Source of the DNA: Litorihabitans aurantiacus
GTDB lineage: Bacteria > Actinomycetota > Actinomycetes > Actinomycetales > Beutenbergiaceae
Assembly: GCF_030161595.1 (NCBI RefSeq)
Contig: NZ_BSUM01000001.1
Location: 3,534,001 to 3,598,000, forward strand
DNA length: 64,000 nt
Reading direction: 5' to 3'
Shown one piece after another: positions 9,000 through 18,171 of the stretch. The notes below the pieces were generated by a model that worked only from the letters and a program-made list of their open reading frames with translations, was not told the DNA's origin and ran no database searches. A program made the position numbers and the translations under genes. How positions within the stretch are numbered: position 1 is the stretch's first letter; every line of letters begins with the position of its first letter.

Positions 9000-9412
9000 C
9001 CGGCGAGCGTAGATCGTGACGGTCCGCGGCGACCGGTGCGGCTCGTATGACGGAAGTCGCCTTCCTGCTGCTCGGGGATGCGGAGCGTGGCGACGGCCGA
9101 GCGGGCGGGGGCCTCGTCCCGTGAGAGATCGTTCATCACTAAACGATCTCGAAAACTCCGAGACGGATCGAAATGGTTTGAAATACGCAAGTTTGCCGCT
9201 CGTTCACGTTTGGCGGGTGGGCGAAAGTTAGCGAAATGTTATTTGCGCTTATCTATACGCGCTGCACAGACGTCCGTAGTGTCTCGTCGAGACGTCGCCA
9301 CCACTGGAGACGTTCGCACCCGCCCCGGCTCCCGCCGGTGCGCGAGGGGGCGCAGTCGGGGGGCCGTCCACGGTCGTGCCGGCACTGTGACCGATGGACC
9401 GTGGAGGCGGCA
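9000..9412. other. Divergent intergenic region with AT-rich promoter segment
   Basis: These 413 bases between the acyltransferase and adhesin genes hold no credible gene. The stretch about 9130-9262 is clearly AT-richer than its surroundings and probably carries the promoters of one or both genes; I cannot fix the boxes. It includes the hairpin listed separately and a 6-bp inverted repeat GTCTCG-T-CGAGAC at 9281-9293. The long leader (about 150 bases) ahead of the adhesin start could be structured. Confidence 0.6.
9125..9150. repeat. Inverted repeat, 9-bp arms
   Basis: GAGATCGTT (9125-9133) and AACGATCTC (9142-9150) are perfect complements separated by eight bases. It has no U-tract, so it reads more like a regulator site than a terminator. 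It lies in the AT-rich divergent region. Confidence 0.55.
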
Positions 9413-12400
9413 ATGAGGACGGATCGACGACGGCCGAACAGAGGCAGGCGTCTCGCCGCCAGGGCGGCGGCATGGGTGCTCGCGGGGTGCGTCGCCTTCG
9501 CCGGCAGCGCGGCACTCACCCCCGAGACCGCGGAGGCTGTCCCCGGCAACCCCGGAGTCCCGGGTGTGCCCACGGTGATCTATGCCGAGGACTTCGAGAA
9601 CGGCACAGGGGTCGTGAACCTCCCGAACTACACCTCGAGCACGGGCGTGACGTACACCGCTGCGCCGTACTGGCTGAACACGCTCGCGTGCAACGGCTTC
9701 ATCGTGGGGCCCACCACGCCGCGCCCCGGGGGCTACTGCAACGACGCGGGCGACTTCTCGAGCGTCCAGCTCAAGGCCCGGATGCTGGGTCTCCTGAACA
9801 GCCCGCAGAACTCCACCACCAACCGTGCACTGAGCACCAACACCAGCGGCGCCTCGGGCAACGCCCCGGCCAACGGCATCATGTTCGCCACCAGCGGTCA
9901 GGTCCCGCTGCCCAGCGCGACCGGCCGCTTCATCACGTTCTCCGTCGACGCTGCGGCGACGTCGTGCCAGGCCGCCCAGCCGCTGCTGCGGTTCTACCTG
10001 CGCAACGCCAACGGGACCGAGACGCCCGTCTCCACCGCTGCGATCAATCCGTGCGTCGGGCCGCGCTCGATGGCCTACCAGGGCGCGGTGACCAACCGGT
10101 ACGGTCGGTTCCCGGCCGACGCCTCCGTGCTGTTCAACGGGAGCTCGCTCGGGATCGTGCTGCGCAACGAGCAGACGAACCCCAACGGCAACGACGGCGC
10201 GGTCGACAACATCCGCGTGCTGGACGCGACGCCGCAGCTCGACAAGTCCTTCACCCCCGCCACCACCCCGGTCGGCACCACCTCCACGCTGACGCTCACG
10301 GTCACCAACACCAGCGACCTGGCGGCCAAGGCCGGCTGGGCCTTCACCGACAACCTCCCCGCCGGACTCGTCGTCGCACCCACACCCGCCCTCGGCGGCA
10401 CGTGCACGGCGACGCGAACGGCCACCCCGGGCGGGAGCGCGGTCGCCGTCACGAACGGCGTCCTCGCGGCGGGGCAGACCTCGTGCACCGTCACCGTCCA
10501 GGTGACGCACGCCCCGATCACCGCCGGGCAGAGCGCGCCCCTGACCTTCGAGAACTGCGCGGCGAACATCTCGGACGCCGTCGGGATCGACCTCCCCGGC
10601 TGCGCGAGCGTCTCCTTCGTCAGCAACCCGGGCATCTCGCTGGAGAAGTCCGCCAGCACCGACGAGATCGTCGCCGGCGCCCCGGTCACGTTCACCTTCG
10701 CCGCCACCAACACCGGCGACGTCCCGCTCAGCGGCGTCACCGTCAGCGAGGAGCAGTTCACGGGTGCCGGCACGCTCTCGAGCCTGACCTGCACGCCGAC
10801 GCAGCCCGCGACGCTCGCGCCGGGCGGTGTCCTGACCTGCCAGGCGACCTACACCTTCACCCAGGGCGACGTCGACACCGGGACGCTCTACAACCAGGCG
10901 TCCGTCGTCGGGACCGACCCGTTCGGGACCACGGTGACCGACCTGGACGACGTCGTCCTGCCCTCGGACGCCGTCGCCGCCTACACGCTGGTGAAGCAGG
11001 CCGTGGTCACGGACGTGAACGACAACGAGCTCACCGACCTGGGTGACGAGATCGCGTACTCCTTCCTCGTCACCAACACCGGGACCACGACCCTGACCGA
11101 CGTGAGCGTCTCCGACCCGACGCTGGCCGACCTCGGCATCACGATCTCGTGCGACCCGGCCCCGCTGGCGCCGGGGACGTCGGTGACGTGCACCGCCGAC
11201 GAGACCTACGTCCTCACCCAGGCCGATGTCGACAACGGTGAGGTCGTCAACACCGCGACCGCCTCCGCCGTGCCGCCGCCCGGCGTCCCCGCACCCGAGG
11301 AGCCCACCGACACCGTCGAGATCCCCGTCGACCGGACGGTCGCGTACACGCTGGTGAAGTCGGCCGAGGTCACGGACGTGAACGACAACGACCTGACCGA
11401 CGTGGGCGACGAGATCGCGTACTCCTTCCTGGTGACCAACACCGGGACCACGACCCTGAGCGACGTGAGCGTCTCCGACCCCACCCTGGCCGAGGCCGGT
11501 ATCGCGATCACCTGCGACCCGACCACGCTGGCACCGGGCGAGTTCGTCACCTGCACCGCCGACGAGCCCTACGTCGTCACGCAGGCCGACGTCGACAACG
11601 GCGAGATCGTCAACACCGCCACCGCGACCGCCACCCCGCCCCCGGGGGTCGACCCGCCCACGCCTCCGACGAGCACCGTGGAGACCCCCACCGACGGCAC
11701 CCCCGGCCTCACGCTGGTCAAGACGGTGAACGCCACCGAGGTCGTCCTGGACCAGGAGGTCACCTACACCTTCGTCGCGACCAACACCGGGACGCTGACG
11801 CTGGACGACGTCACCGTCACCGTCACCGAGGAGTCCTTCACCGGCACGGGCGAGCTCTCCGCGCTCGACTGCGCGCCGCTGCAGCCGGCCACGCTCGCGC
11901 CGGGCGAGGACCTGACGTGCACCGCGACGTACGTGATCACGCAGGCCGACGTCGACGCCGGGACGGTGGACAACACCGCCTCGGCCTCCGGGACCGACCC
12001 CTTCGGCACCACCGTGGGCGACGAGGACGACGCGACCCTGCCCGCCGACCGCGCGCCGTAGCTGAGCATCGTGAAGACCTCCGACACCGAGCTGCTCACG
12101 GAGGCCGGTCAGGAGATCACGTACTCCTTCGAGGTGACCAACACGGGCAACGTGACGATCACCGACGCCGCACCGGTCGAGGCCGCGTTCTCCGGAACCG
12201 GTGAGCTGAGCGGGTTCACGCCGGCGACGGCGACGCTCGCCCCGGGCGACGTCGTCACCTTCACCGCCACCTACACCGCCACGCAGGCGGACGTCGACGC
12301 GGGCGAGCTGACCAACACGGCCACCGCGACGGGTACCCCGCCGCCGGGCACGGAGCTGCCGCCGGTCCCGCCGAGCGACGTCGACATCCCCGGCGAGCGG

Positions 12401-14619
12401 ACCCCCGGTCTGCTCGTCACCAAGACCTCCGACGCCGAGCTGCTGACCACAGCGGGCCAGGAGATCACCTACACCTTCGCCGTCCTGAACACGGGCAACG
12501 TGACGATCACCGACGCCGTGCCGGTCGAGACCGCGTTCTCGGGCTCGGGGAGCTGAGCTCCTTCACGCCCGAGTCGGCCACCATCACACCCGGCGCGACG
12601 GCGACGTTCACCGCGACGTACATCGCCACGCAGGCGGATGTCGATGCGGGTGAGCTGACGAACGCCGCGACGGCGACGGGTACCCCGCCGCCGGGCACGG
12701 AGCTGCCGCCGGTGCCGCCGAGCGACGTCGACATCCCTGGTGAGCGCACCCCCGGCCTGTCGGTGGTGAAGTCGGCGTCGCTGGCCGAGGGCGAGGAGTA
12801 CCTGGCCGGGACGGAGGTGACCTACACGTTCGTGGTCACCAACACCGGCAACGTCACGATCACGGACGCGGCCCCGGTCGAGACCGCGTTCTCCGGCACT
12901 GGTGAGCTGGGTCCGATCACGCCGGTGAGCGTGGCGACGCTGGCGCCGGGTGAGCAGGCGGTGTTCACCGCGGTCTACACGGTCACGCAGGCGGATGTGG
13001 ACGCGGGTGAGATCACCAACGCGGGCACGGCCGAGGGCACGCCGCCCCCGGGCACGGAGCTGCCGCCGGTCCCGCCCAGCGAGGTCACGATCCCGGGCGA
13101 CCGGTCCCCGGCGCTGGAGATCCTCAAGTCCTCCGACGTGGAGCTGCTGACCGTGGCCGGTCAGGAGATCACCTACTCCTTCGCGGTCACGAACACCGGC
13201 ACGGTCACGATCACGGACGCTGCTCCGGTCGAGGTGGACTTCTCCGGGACGGGTGAGCTGGGCGAGATCACTCCCGCCTCGGCGACTCTGGTGCCGGGCC
13301 AGACGGTCACGTTCACCGCGTCCTACACCGCCACGCAGGCGGACGTGGACGCCGGTGTCCTGACCAACACCGCCACCGCCACCGGCACCCCGCCGGAAGG
13401 CACCGAGCTGCCGCCGGTCCCGCCGAGCGACGTCGACATCCCCGGCGAGCGCGCGCCGTCGCTCGAGGTGGTGAAGTCCGCCTCGCTCACCGGCGAGGAG
13501 GACTTCGTCGCGGGCGCCGAGGTGACCTACACCTTCGTGGTGACCAACACGGGCAACGTCACGATCACCGACGCCGCCCCGGTCGAGACCGCGTTCTCCG
13601 GCACGGGCGAGCTGGGTGACCTCACCCCGGAGGCGGCCACGCTGCTCCCGGGCGAGCAGGCGATCTTCACCGCCCTCTACACCGTCACCCAGGCGGACGT
13701 GGACGCGGGAGAGGTGACCAACGCCGCCTCGGCCGACGGCACCCCGCCCCCGGGCACGGAGCTGCCGCCGGTCCCGCCGAGCGAGGTCACGATCCCGGGT
13801 GCTCCGGCTCCGGCGCTCGAGGTCGTCAAGACCTCCGACACCGCGCTGCTCACCACCGCCGGCCAGGAGGTCACCTACACCTTCGTGGTGACCAACACGG
13901 GCAACGTCACGATCACCGACGCCGCGCCGGTCGAGACCGCGTTCTCGGGCACGGGCGAGCTGGGCGAGATCACCCCCGCCGCAGCGACCCTGATCCCGGG
14001 CCAGTCCGCCACCTTCACCGCGACCTACACCGCCACCCAGGCGGACGTGGACGCGAGCGGGCTGACGAACGCGGCCACGGCCACGGGCACCCCGCCCCCG
14101 GGTACCGAGCTCCCGCCGGTCCCGTCGAGCGAGGTCACCATCCCCGCCGGGTGGACCCTGGGCCTGGAGGTCGTGAAGTCCTCGGACACCACGACCGTCA
14201 CGCGCGCGGGTCAGGTGGTCACGTACACGTTCGTGGTCACCAACACGGGCAACGTCTCGCTCACCGACGTCGCACCGGTGGAGACCGCGTTCTCCGGCAG
14301 CGGCGACCTCGGTCCGCTGAGCCCGGCGCCGGTCACGCTGGCCCCGGGGGAGTCGGCCACCTTCACCGCGGCCTACACGGTCACGCGTGAGGATCTGCGC
14401 ACGCGCCAGCTGACCAACACCGCGGCGGCGACCGGCACCACCCCCGGCAACAACGCCCTCCCGGCGGAGCCCTCCTCGGTGTCGATCCCGGTCGTGCCGC
14501 CGACGGGCCCGTCGCTGCCCGTCACCGGTGCCTCGGCGGCGGGGCTCGGCGTCGCCGCCCTGGTGCTCCTCGGCGCGGGTGCGGTGCTGATGACGACCCG
14601 ACGCCGTCGGGCCGAGTGA
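9413..14619 (+). CDS. Giant LPxTG-anchored DUF11-repeat surface adhesin (nonsense codon and frameshift)
   Basis: About 1735 residues if read through. The ATG at 9413 follows GTGGAGGCGG. Residues 1-43 are a signal peptide; residues about 50-275 form a beta-rich N-terminal domain (IYAEDFENGTGVVNLPNYTS ... GNDGAVDNIRVLD), and then about twelve DUF11/TIGR01451-type repeats of 110-120 residues, each with L(V/E)VVK(S/T), VTYTFVVTNTGNVTITDAAP, FTATYTATQADVDAG and NTATATGTPPPGTELPPVP. The end is LPVTG (14516-14530) plus a hydrophobic helix and TTRRRRAE, a sortase sorting signal. Two lesions: TAG at 12059-12061 where sibling repeats have serine, and one missing G in the run 12547-12550. Both flanks remain in good repeat sequence. 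A terminator follows. Likely a cell-wall stalk or adhesin; the ligand is unknown. Confidence 0.85.
10236..14500 (+). repeat. Twelve tandem DUF11 coding repeats
   Basis: Repeat units of about 350 bp begin near 10236, 10633, 10975, 11340, 11700, 12053, 12400, 12750, 13105, 13450, 13800 and 14155. Units from 12053 on are nearly identical over long stretches at the DNA level (for example the segment coding TGTPPPGTELPPVP), while the first five are more divergent. That gradient fits recent amplification of the C-terminal part and makes the locus prone to recombination and to assembly collapse. Confidence 0.85.
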
Positions 14620-14639
14620 TCGAGCCGAACGGCTAGCAG

Positions 14640-14672
14640 GCGGGGCCCCGACCGGTGTGGTCGGGGCCCCGC
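14640..14672 (+). terminator. Rho-independent-type terminator after the adhesin
   Basis: A perfect 14-bp stem GCGGGGCCCCGACC/GGTCGGGGCCCCGC with a five-base loop begins 20 bases after the stop codon. No U-tract follows, as is common in actinobacteria. Confidence 0.8.
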
Positions 14673-14718
14673 TCTCGTCCGGGGTGACGCCGCGGGTGGC
14701 GGCGGGCAGCATGGACCC

Positions 14719-16113
14719 GTGCCCGACACCCCGCCCGTCACCCGCGCCACCACCCTCGCCCTCGCGATCGCCCAGGCGGCCGACCCGACCACGGTCCGCG
14801 AGGTCGAGCACCCCGCCTTCGCCGGGGACGCCGAGGCCGGCGGGTTCGCCGCCCGCTACGACCAGACCCTCCTGGTCTGCGGGGTCGACGGCGGGCGCAG
14901 CTGGTCGGTCGACCCCTGCACCGACGAGGGGCGCCGGGCCGCGATCGAGGCGTACTGGCGCGTGGCCCGACGGCGCCGCGAGCGCGAGCGCACCGCGATC
15001 GACCCCGCCTCGCTCCCCGCGACGACGCGCGCCGCCGTCGACGTCGTCGTCGCCGGTCTGCGCAGCGCGGCCGACCTGCACCCGGTGCCGCTCGACGAGG
15101 CCGGCGAGCCGGTCGACGTCGCCCGCGCGGACGCCACCCTCGTGCTGCTGCGGCGCGCGATGCGACCCACGGCCGCGGTCGCTGCCGGGGCGTCGCGCGA
15201 TGGCGGGGCGTCAACCACCCGGACGCCCGACGGCGAGCGACCCACCGCCCGCCGCCCCACGCAGGCGCAGGTGCTGCGCGCCGTCGCCCGCCACGAGGTC
15301 CTGGCGCAGGAGCCGACCTCGACCGCCCACCCGTGCCCCCTGTGCGCGACGCCCGCGCTCGGCGGGCCGCGCTACGACCGGGCGGTCTGCGACGACTGCC
15401 ACGAGCGCCCCCGGTGCGTGCACGGCCGCGCCGTCGGCGGCGCGAACACGGGCCTCGGCGGCGGGTTCGTCGCGCACCACCGCGACGACGGATCCGCGTG
15501 CGAGACCACGCAGACCCACCGCGTGTGGATCGACGGGCACCCCTGCCACATGGACGAGGCGCGCTTCGGCGGCGTCGTGGTCGAGGCGCTCCTGCCGCCC
15601 GCGATCACCCTCGTGCGCGGCGACATCACGCGGGAGGCGGTCGACGCCGTCGTGAACGCCGCGAACACCGCGATGCGCGGGGGCGGGGGTGTCGACGGCG
15701 CGATCCACCGCGCGGGCGGACCCGCCGTGCTCGCCGACTGTATCGCGCGCTTCCCGCGCGGGCTCGCCGTCGGGGACGCGGGATGGACGACGGCGGGCGA
15801 CCTCCCCGCGCACCGCGTGATCCACACCGTGGGGCCGAGCTGGGCCGCCGGCGAGCGCGACCGGGCGCTGCTGGTCTCCTGCTACCGGCGCAGCCTCGAG
15901 GTCGCCGACGAGATCGGGTCGCGCACCCTCGCGTTCCCGCTGATCAGCGCGGGCGTGTACGCGTGGCCGCTGGCGGACGCGGCGGCTGCCGCCGTCGAGA
16001 CCCTGCGCGCCACACCGTCGCGCGTGCGCGAGGTGCGGATCGTGGCGTTCTCGGACGAGGCGGCGGTCGCCGTCGGGCGCGCCCTCGGGGCGGGTGGCGC
16101 AGCGGAGGGCTGA
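14719..16113 (+). CDS. Macro-domain protein with a zinc-ribbon-like central part
   Basis: A 464-residue protein from GTG 14719. Three parts are visible. Residues 1-150 are a helical N-terminal domain of no family I recognise (EVEHPAFAGDAEAGGFAARY ... EAYWRVARRRRERERTAI). Residues about 200-290 hold paired cysteines (HPCPLC ... VCDDCHERPRC) followed by GGANTGLGGGFVAHH and WIDGHPCHMDEARFGG, a zinc-binding-like module. Residues about 295-460 form a macro domain with the ADP-ribose loop NAANTAMRGGGGVDGAI and a second loop LISAGVYAWP. This pattern is that of MacroD-type O-acetyl-ADP-ribose/ADP-ribosyl hydrolases. An ATG at 14711 is in another frame. It is followed by the iteron array and the ATPase gene. 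Confidence 0.85.
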   Translation: MPDTPPVTRATTLALAIAQAADPTTVREVEHPAFAGDAEAGGFAARYDQTLLVCGVDGGRSWSVDPCTDEGRRAAIEAYWRVARRRRERERTAIDPASLPATTRAAVDVVVAGLRSAADLHPVPLDEAGEPVDVARADATLVLLRRAMRPTAAVAAGASRDGGASTTRTPDGERPTARRPTQAQVLRAVARHEVLAQEPTSTAHPCPLCATPALGGPRYDRAVCDDCHERPRCVHGRAVGGANTGLGGGFVAHHRDDGSACETTQTHRVWIDGHPCHMDEARFGGVVVEALLPPAITLVRGDITREAVDAVVNAANTAMRGGGGVDGAIHRAGGPAVLADCIARFPRGLAVGDAGWTTAGDLPAHRVIHTVGPSWAAGERDRALLVSCYRRSLEVADEIGSRTLAFPLISAGVYAWPLADAAAAAVETLRATPSRVREVRIVAFSDEAAVAVGRALGAGGAAEG

Positions 16114-16138
16114 GGGGCTCACGCGGACAAGGACGATC

Positions 16139-16230
16139 TGCAAGGTGCGGCACGACGAGCATGCACAGTGCGGGATACATGTGGTGCAGGCTGCGGGATA
16201 GAACCAGTGCAGAATGCGGTACGGTCGCGT
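16139..16230 (+). repeat. Four 23-bp direct repeats (iterons) at the ATPase gene start
   Basis: Units start at 16139, 16162, 16185 and 16208, exactly 23 bp apart. Each opens with TGCA, three variable bases, then TGCGG and an A two bases on (consensus TGCANNNTGCGGNA); the remaining nine bases vary. The fourth unit contains the proposed ATG at 16214. About two helical turns between units places the conserved boxes on roughly one face of the DNA, as for cooperative protein binding. Confidence 0.8.
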
Positions 16231-17479
16231 GGTGAAGTACCGGAGACGCGAGGCCGACGCGCGCATCGCCCGTGCCCTGGGCGTCATGGGTGGGGTCGTT
16301 CTCGAGGGCCCCCGCGCGTGCGGCAAGACGTCGACCGGGTCCCACCACGCTCGGAGCGCTGTGCGGCTCGACGAGTCGAGGTCGGTGGCGGAGCTCGCCG
16401 AGCTCGATCCCACCGGCCTGCTCGAGGGTGAGACGCCCCGGCTGATCGACGAGTGGCAGCTGACGCCGTCGCTCTGGAACGTGATCCGGCACGAGGTGGA
16501 CCGCCGGCAGGCACCGGGGCAGTTCATCCTGTCCGGCTCGGCGACGCCCACGGACGACGTCCGCAGGCACTCGGGCGCCGGGCGGTTCGCCCGGATCAGG
16601 ATGCGACCGATGTCGATCCACGAGCGGGGCCGGTCGACGGCCGCGGTGAGTCTCGCCGCGCTCGGCGACGAGCCGCTGACCGGAGTCCGCAGCGACCTCA
16701 CCTACCAGGACCTCGCGGTCGAGGCGGTGCGCGGTGGCTGGCCGGCGCTGATCGACGCGTCCGCCTCCGACGCTCGGGAGTTCACCGCCTCGTACCTGCA
16801 GGACCTCATGGCCACCGATCTGCGCCTGGCGACCGGCGTGCGGCACGACCCCGTCCGGGTGGGGCGGCTGCTCGCCAGCCTCGCCCGCACCATCGGGACG
16901 GAGGTCACGACGGCGAGTCTCGCGGCCGACGTCGCCGCGGACGGTGCTGCCGTCGATCGGGACACGGTGCGGCGCTACCTCGACGCTCTCACCCGTGTGT
17001 TCGTCGTCGACGAGCAGCCCGCGTGGGCGGTGAGCCTCCGCTCGCGGACCCGGCTCCGGCAGCAGCCGAAGATGCACCTCGCCGACCCGTCGCTCGCCTG
17101 CGCGGCGCTGAGGCTGACCCCCGCACGACTGGCCGGCGATCCGGAGTACTTCGGGCAGGTCTTCGAGAGCATGGCCGTGGCGGATCTGCGGGCGTCGATC
17201 GAGTCCTGGGGTGGCCAGGTGCACCACTACCGGGACTCGACGGGGCTGGAGGTCGACGCGATCCTCGAGCTCGACGACGGCGGGTGGGCGGCCTGCGAGG
17301 TGAAGCTCGGTGCCTCACGCGTCGAGGCGGCGGAGGCGGCGCTCCTCAGGCTGCGTGAACGGGTCGACGTCGGACGCACCGGTCGCCCCCGGTTCCTCGC
17401 GGTGATCACGGGCACCGAGCACGGCTACACCCTCCCGTCGGGGGTGCACGTCCTACCCCTGGGGGCTCTGGCCCCCTGA
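16214..17479 (+). CDS. AAA-family ATPase with C-terminal DUF4143 domain
   Basis: A 421-residue AAA_14/DUF4143 protein. Residues about 20-40 carry a P-loop GPRACGKTSTG, then PRLIDEWQ as Walker B and FILSGSATP as the sensor-1 segment. The C-terminal half (from about 165, LTYQDLAVEAVRGGWPALI, through GQVFESMAVADLRA, HYRDSTGLEVDAILE and CEVKLG) is the DUF4143 region, which resembles a restriction-endonuclease-like fold with E-x-D ... E-V-K. Members are common, sporadically distributed and of unproven function. ATG 16214 lies inside the fourth iteron; a GTG at 16232 is an alternative start. Likely autoregulated through the iterons. Confidence 0.88.
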   Translation: MRYGRVVKYRRREADARIARALGVMGGVVLEGPRACGKTSTGSHHARSAVRLDESRSVAELAELDPTGLLEGETPRLIDEWQLTPSLWNVIRHEVDRRQAPGQFILSGSATPTDDVRRHSGAGRFARIRMRPMSIHERGRSTAAVSLAALGDEPLTGVRSDLTYQDLAVEAVRGGWPALIDASASDAREFTASYLQDLMATDLRLATGVRHDPVRVGRLLASLARTIGTEVTTASLAADVAADGAAVDRDTVRRYLDALTRVFVVDEQPAWAVSLRSRTRLRQQPKMHLADPSLACAALRLTPARLAGDPEYFGQVFESMAVADLRASIESWGGQVHHYRDSTGLEVDAILELDDGGWAACEVKLGASRVEAAEAALLRLRERVDVGRTGRPRFLAVITGTEHGYTLPSGVHVLPLGALAP

Positions 17480-17485
17480 CCGGGC

Positions 17486-18010
17486 TCAGCCGACGTTCTT
17501 GGCGGTGCGGTAGCGCAGCTTCGGACGCTTGGCGGCCTTCGGCGGCTTGCTCCACTGCCACCACATGTAGTGGTAGTCGCCCTGCTCGACGCTGTAGGTC
17601 GCGTCGCACAGCGTGCACCGGCACTCGAAGGTCATGCTCCAGCCCGGTTCGGTGTGGCTGAGGATCTCCACCCGCCCCAGCTGCTCGAGCTTCTCCGGCT
17701 CGTAGAACATCCAGCCGTGGTAGGTCGTGCAGACGCACCGCCCCTCGGCGGCCGCGGTGATGACGCTGACGGCCTGCACCACGTGGTTGGCGTTCGAGTG
17801 GAGCATGCCGGCGTAGTCCAGGTTGTCGGTCTCGGTGTCGATCCGGCGCACGTGGGGGGCGAGGGCCTCGGCCAGCTCCCGGGAGCCCCAGTTGATGGTG
17901 CTGGAGGCGCGCAGGATCCGGGAGACGTCGCGCGAGGTGAGGTCGGCGAGGACGTCCTGCGGCGACGGGGCCGGCGGGGTGGCGGGGGTGGCTGAACCTG
18001 AGTCGCTCAC
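17486..18010 (-). CDS. Uncharacterised protein with CxC...CxxC motif
   Basis: About 174 residues from GTG 18010 (VSDSGSATP). I do not recognise the family. Residues about 18-70 look helical (PQDVLADLTSRDVSRILRASSTINWGSRELAEALAPHVRRID); residues about 90-150 contain CVCTTYHGWMFYEPEKLEQLG and FECRCTLCDATYS, whose four or five cysteines suggest a metal site; the tail is basic and Trp-rich (YMWWQWSKPPKAAKRPK). The frame is open up to 18064, but that extension lies in the 59-bp palindromic element and is not expected to be coding. It converges with the ATPase gene with six bases between stops. Confidence 0.7.
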   Translation of the reverse strand: MSDSGSATPATPPAPSPQDVLADLTSRDVSRILRASSTINWGSRELAEALAPHVRRIDTETDNLDYAGMLHSNANHVVQAVSVITAAAEGRCVCTTYHGWMFYEPEKLEQLGRVEILSHTEPGWSMTFECRCTLCDATYSVEQGDYHYMWWQWSKPPKAAKRPKLRYRTAKNVG

Positions 18011-18050
18011 GCCCCCAGTATCGCCGCCGCCCTTCCGCCGCCGGGAGTCT

Positions 18051-18109
18051 CGTTCGGTGCGCACGAATCGGGTCTTCGCGGGCGCTGACGACCCGATTCG
18101 TGCGCAGCG
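18051..18109 (+). repeat. 59-bp palindromic repeat element, copy 1
   Basis: Perfect 17-bp arms TGCGCACGAATCGGGTC (18058-18074) and its complement (18090-18106) enclose a 15-base loop. With the flanks CGTTCGG and GCG the unit aligns end to end with the reverse complement of copy 2 at 19010-19068. It stands between the divergent genes at 18010 and 18172. Confidence 0.8.
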
Positions 18110-18171
18110 GACGACCTACCACCCGGCCCGGCACCCTTGCGCCCGGCGCCGAGGTGCGGTCGGGTGGAGGG

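Noticed and set aside
12059-12061. TAG decoded as an amino acid (amber recoding)
   Set aside because: Nothing in the window suggests amber suppression; other genes of the window end in TAG rarely, and a C-to-A change from TCG is the simpler reading.
12469-15081. 870-residue open frame on the minus strand across the adhesin repeats
   Set aside because: Repetitive RDxDRxG-type composition mirrors the DUF11 repeats in antisense; no start signal, and it overlaps two well-supported genes.
18011-18064. N-terminal extension of the 174-residue protein to 18064
   Set aside because: The extension falls into the 59-bp palindromic element and gives a basic, low-complexity peptide; GTG 18010 is preferred.
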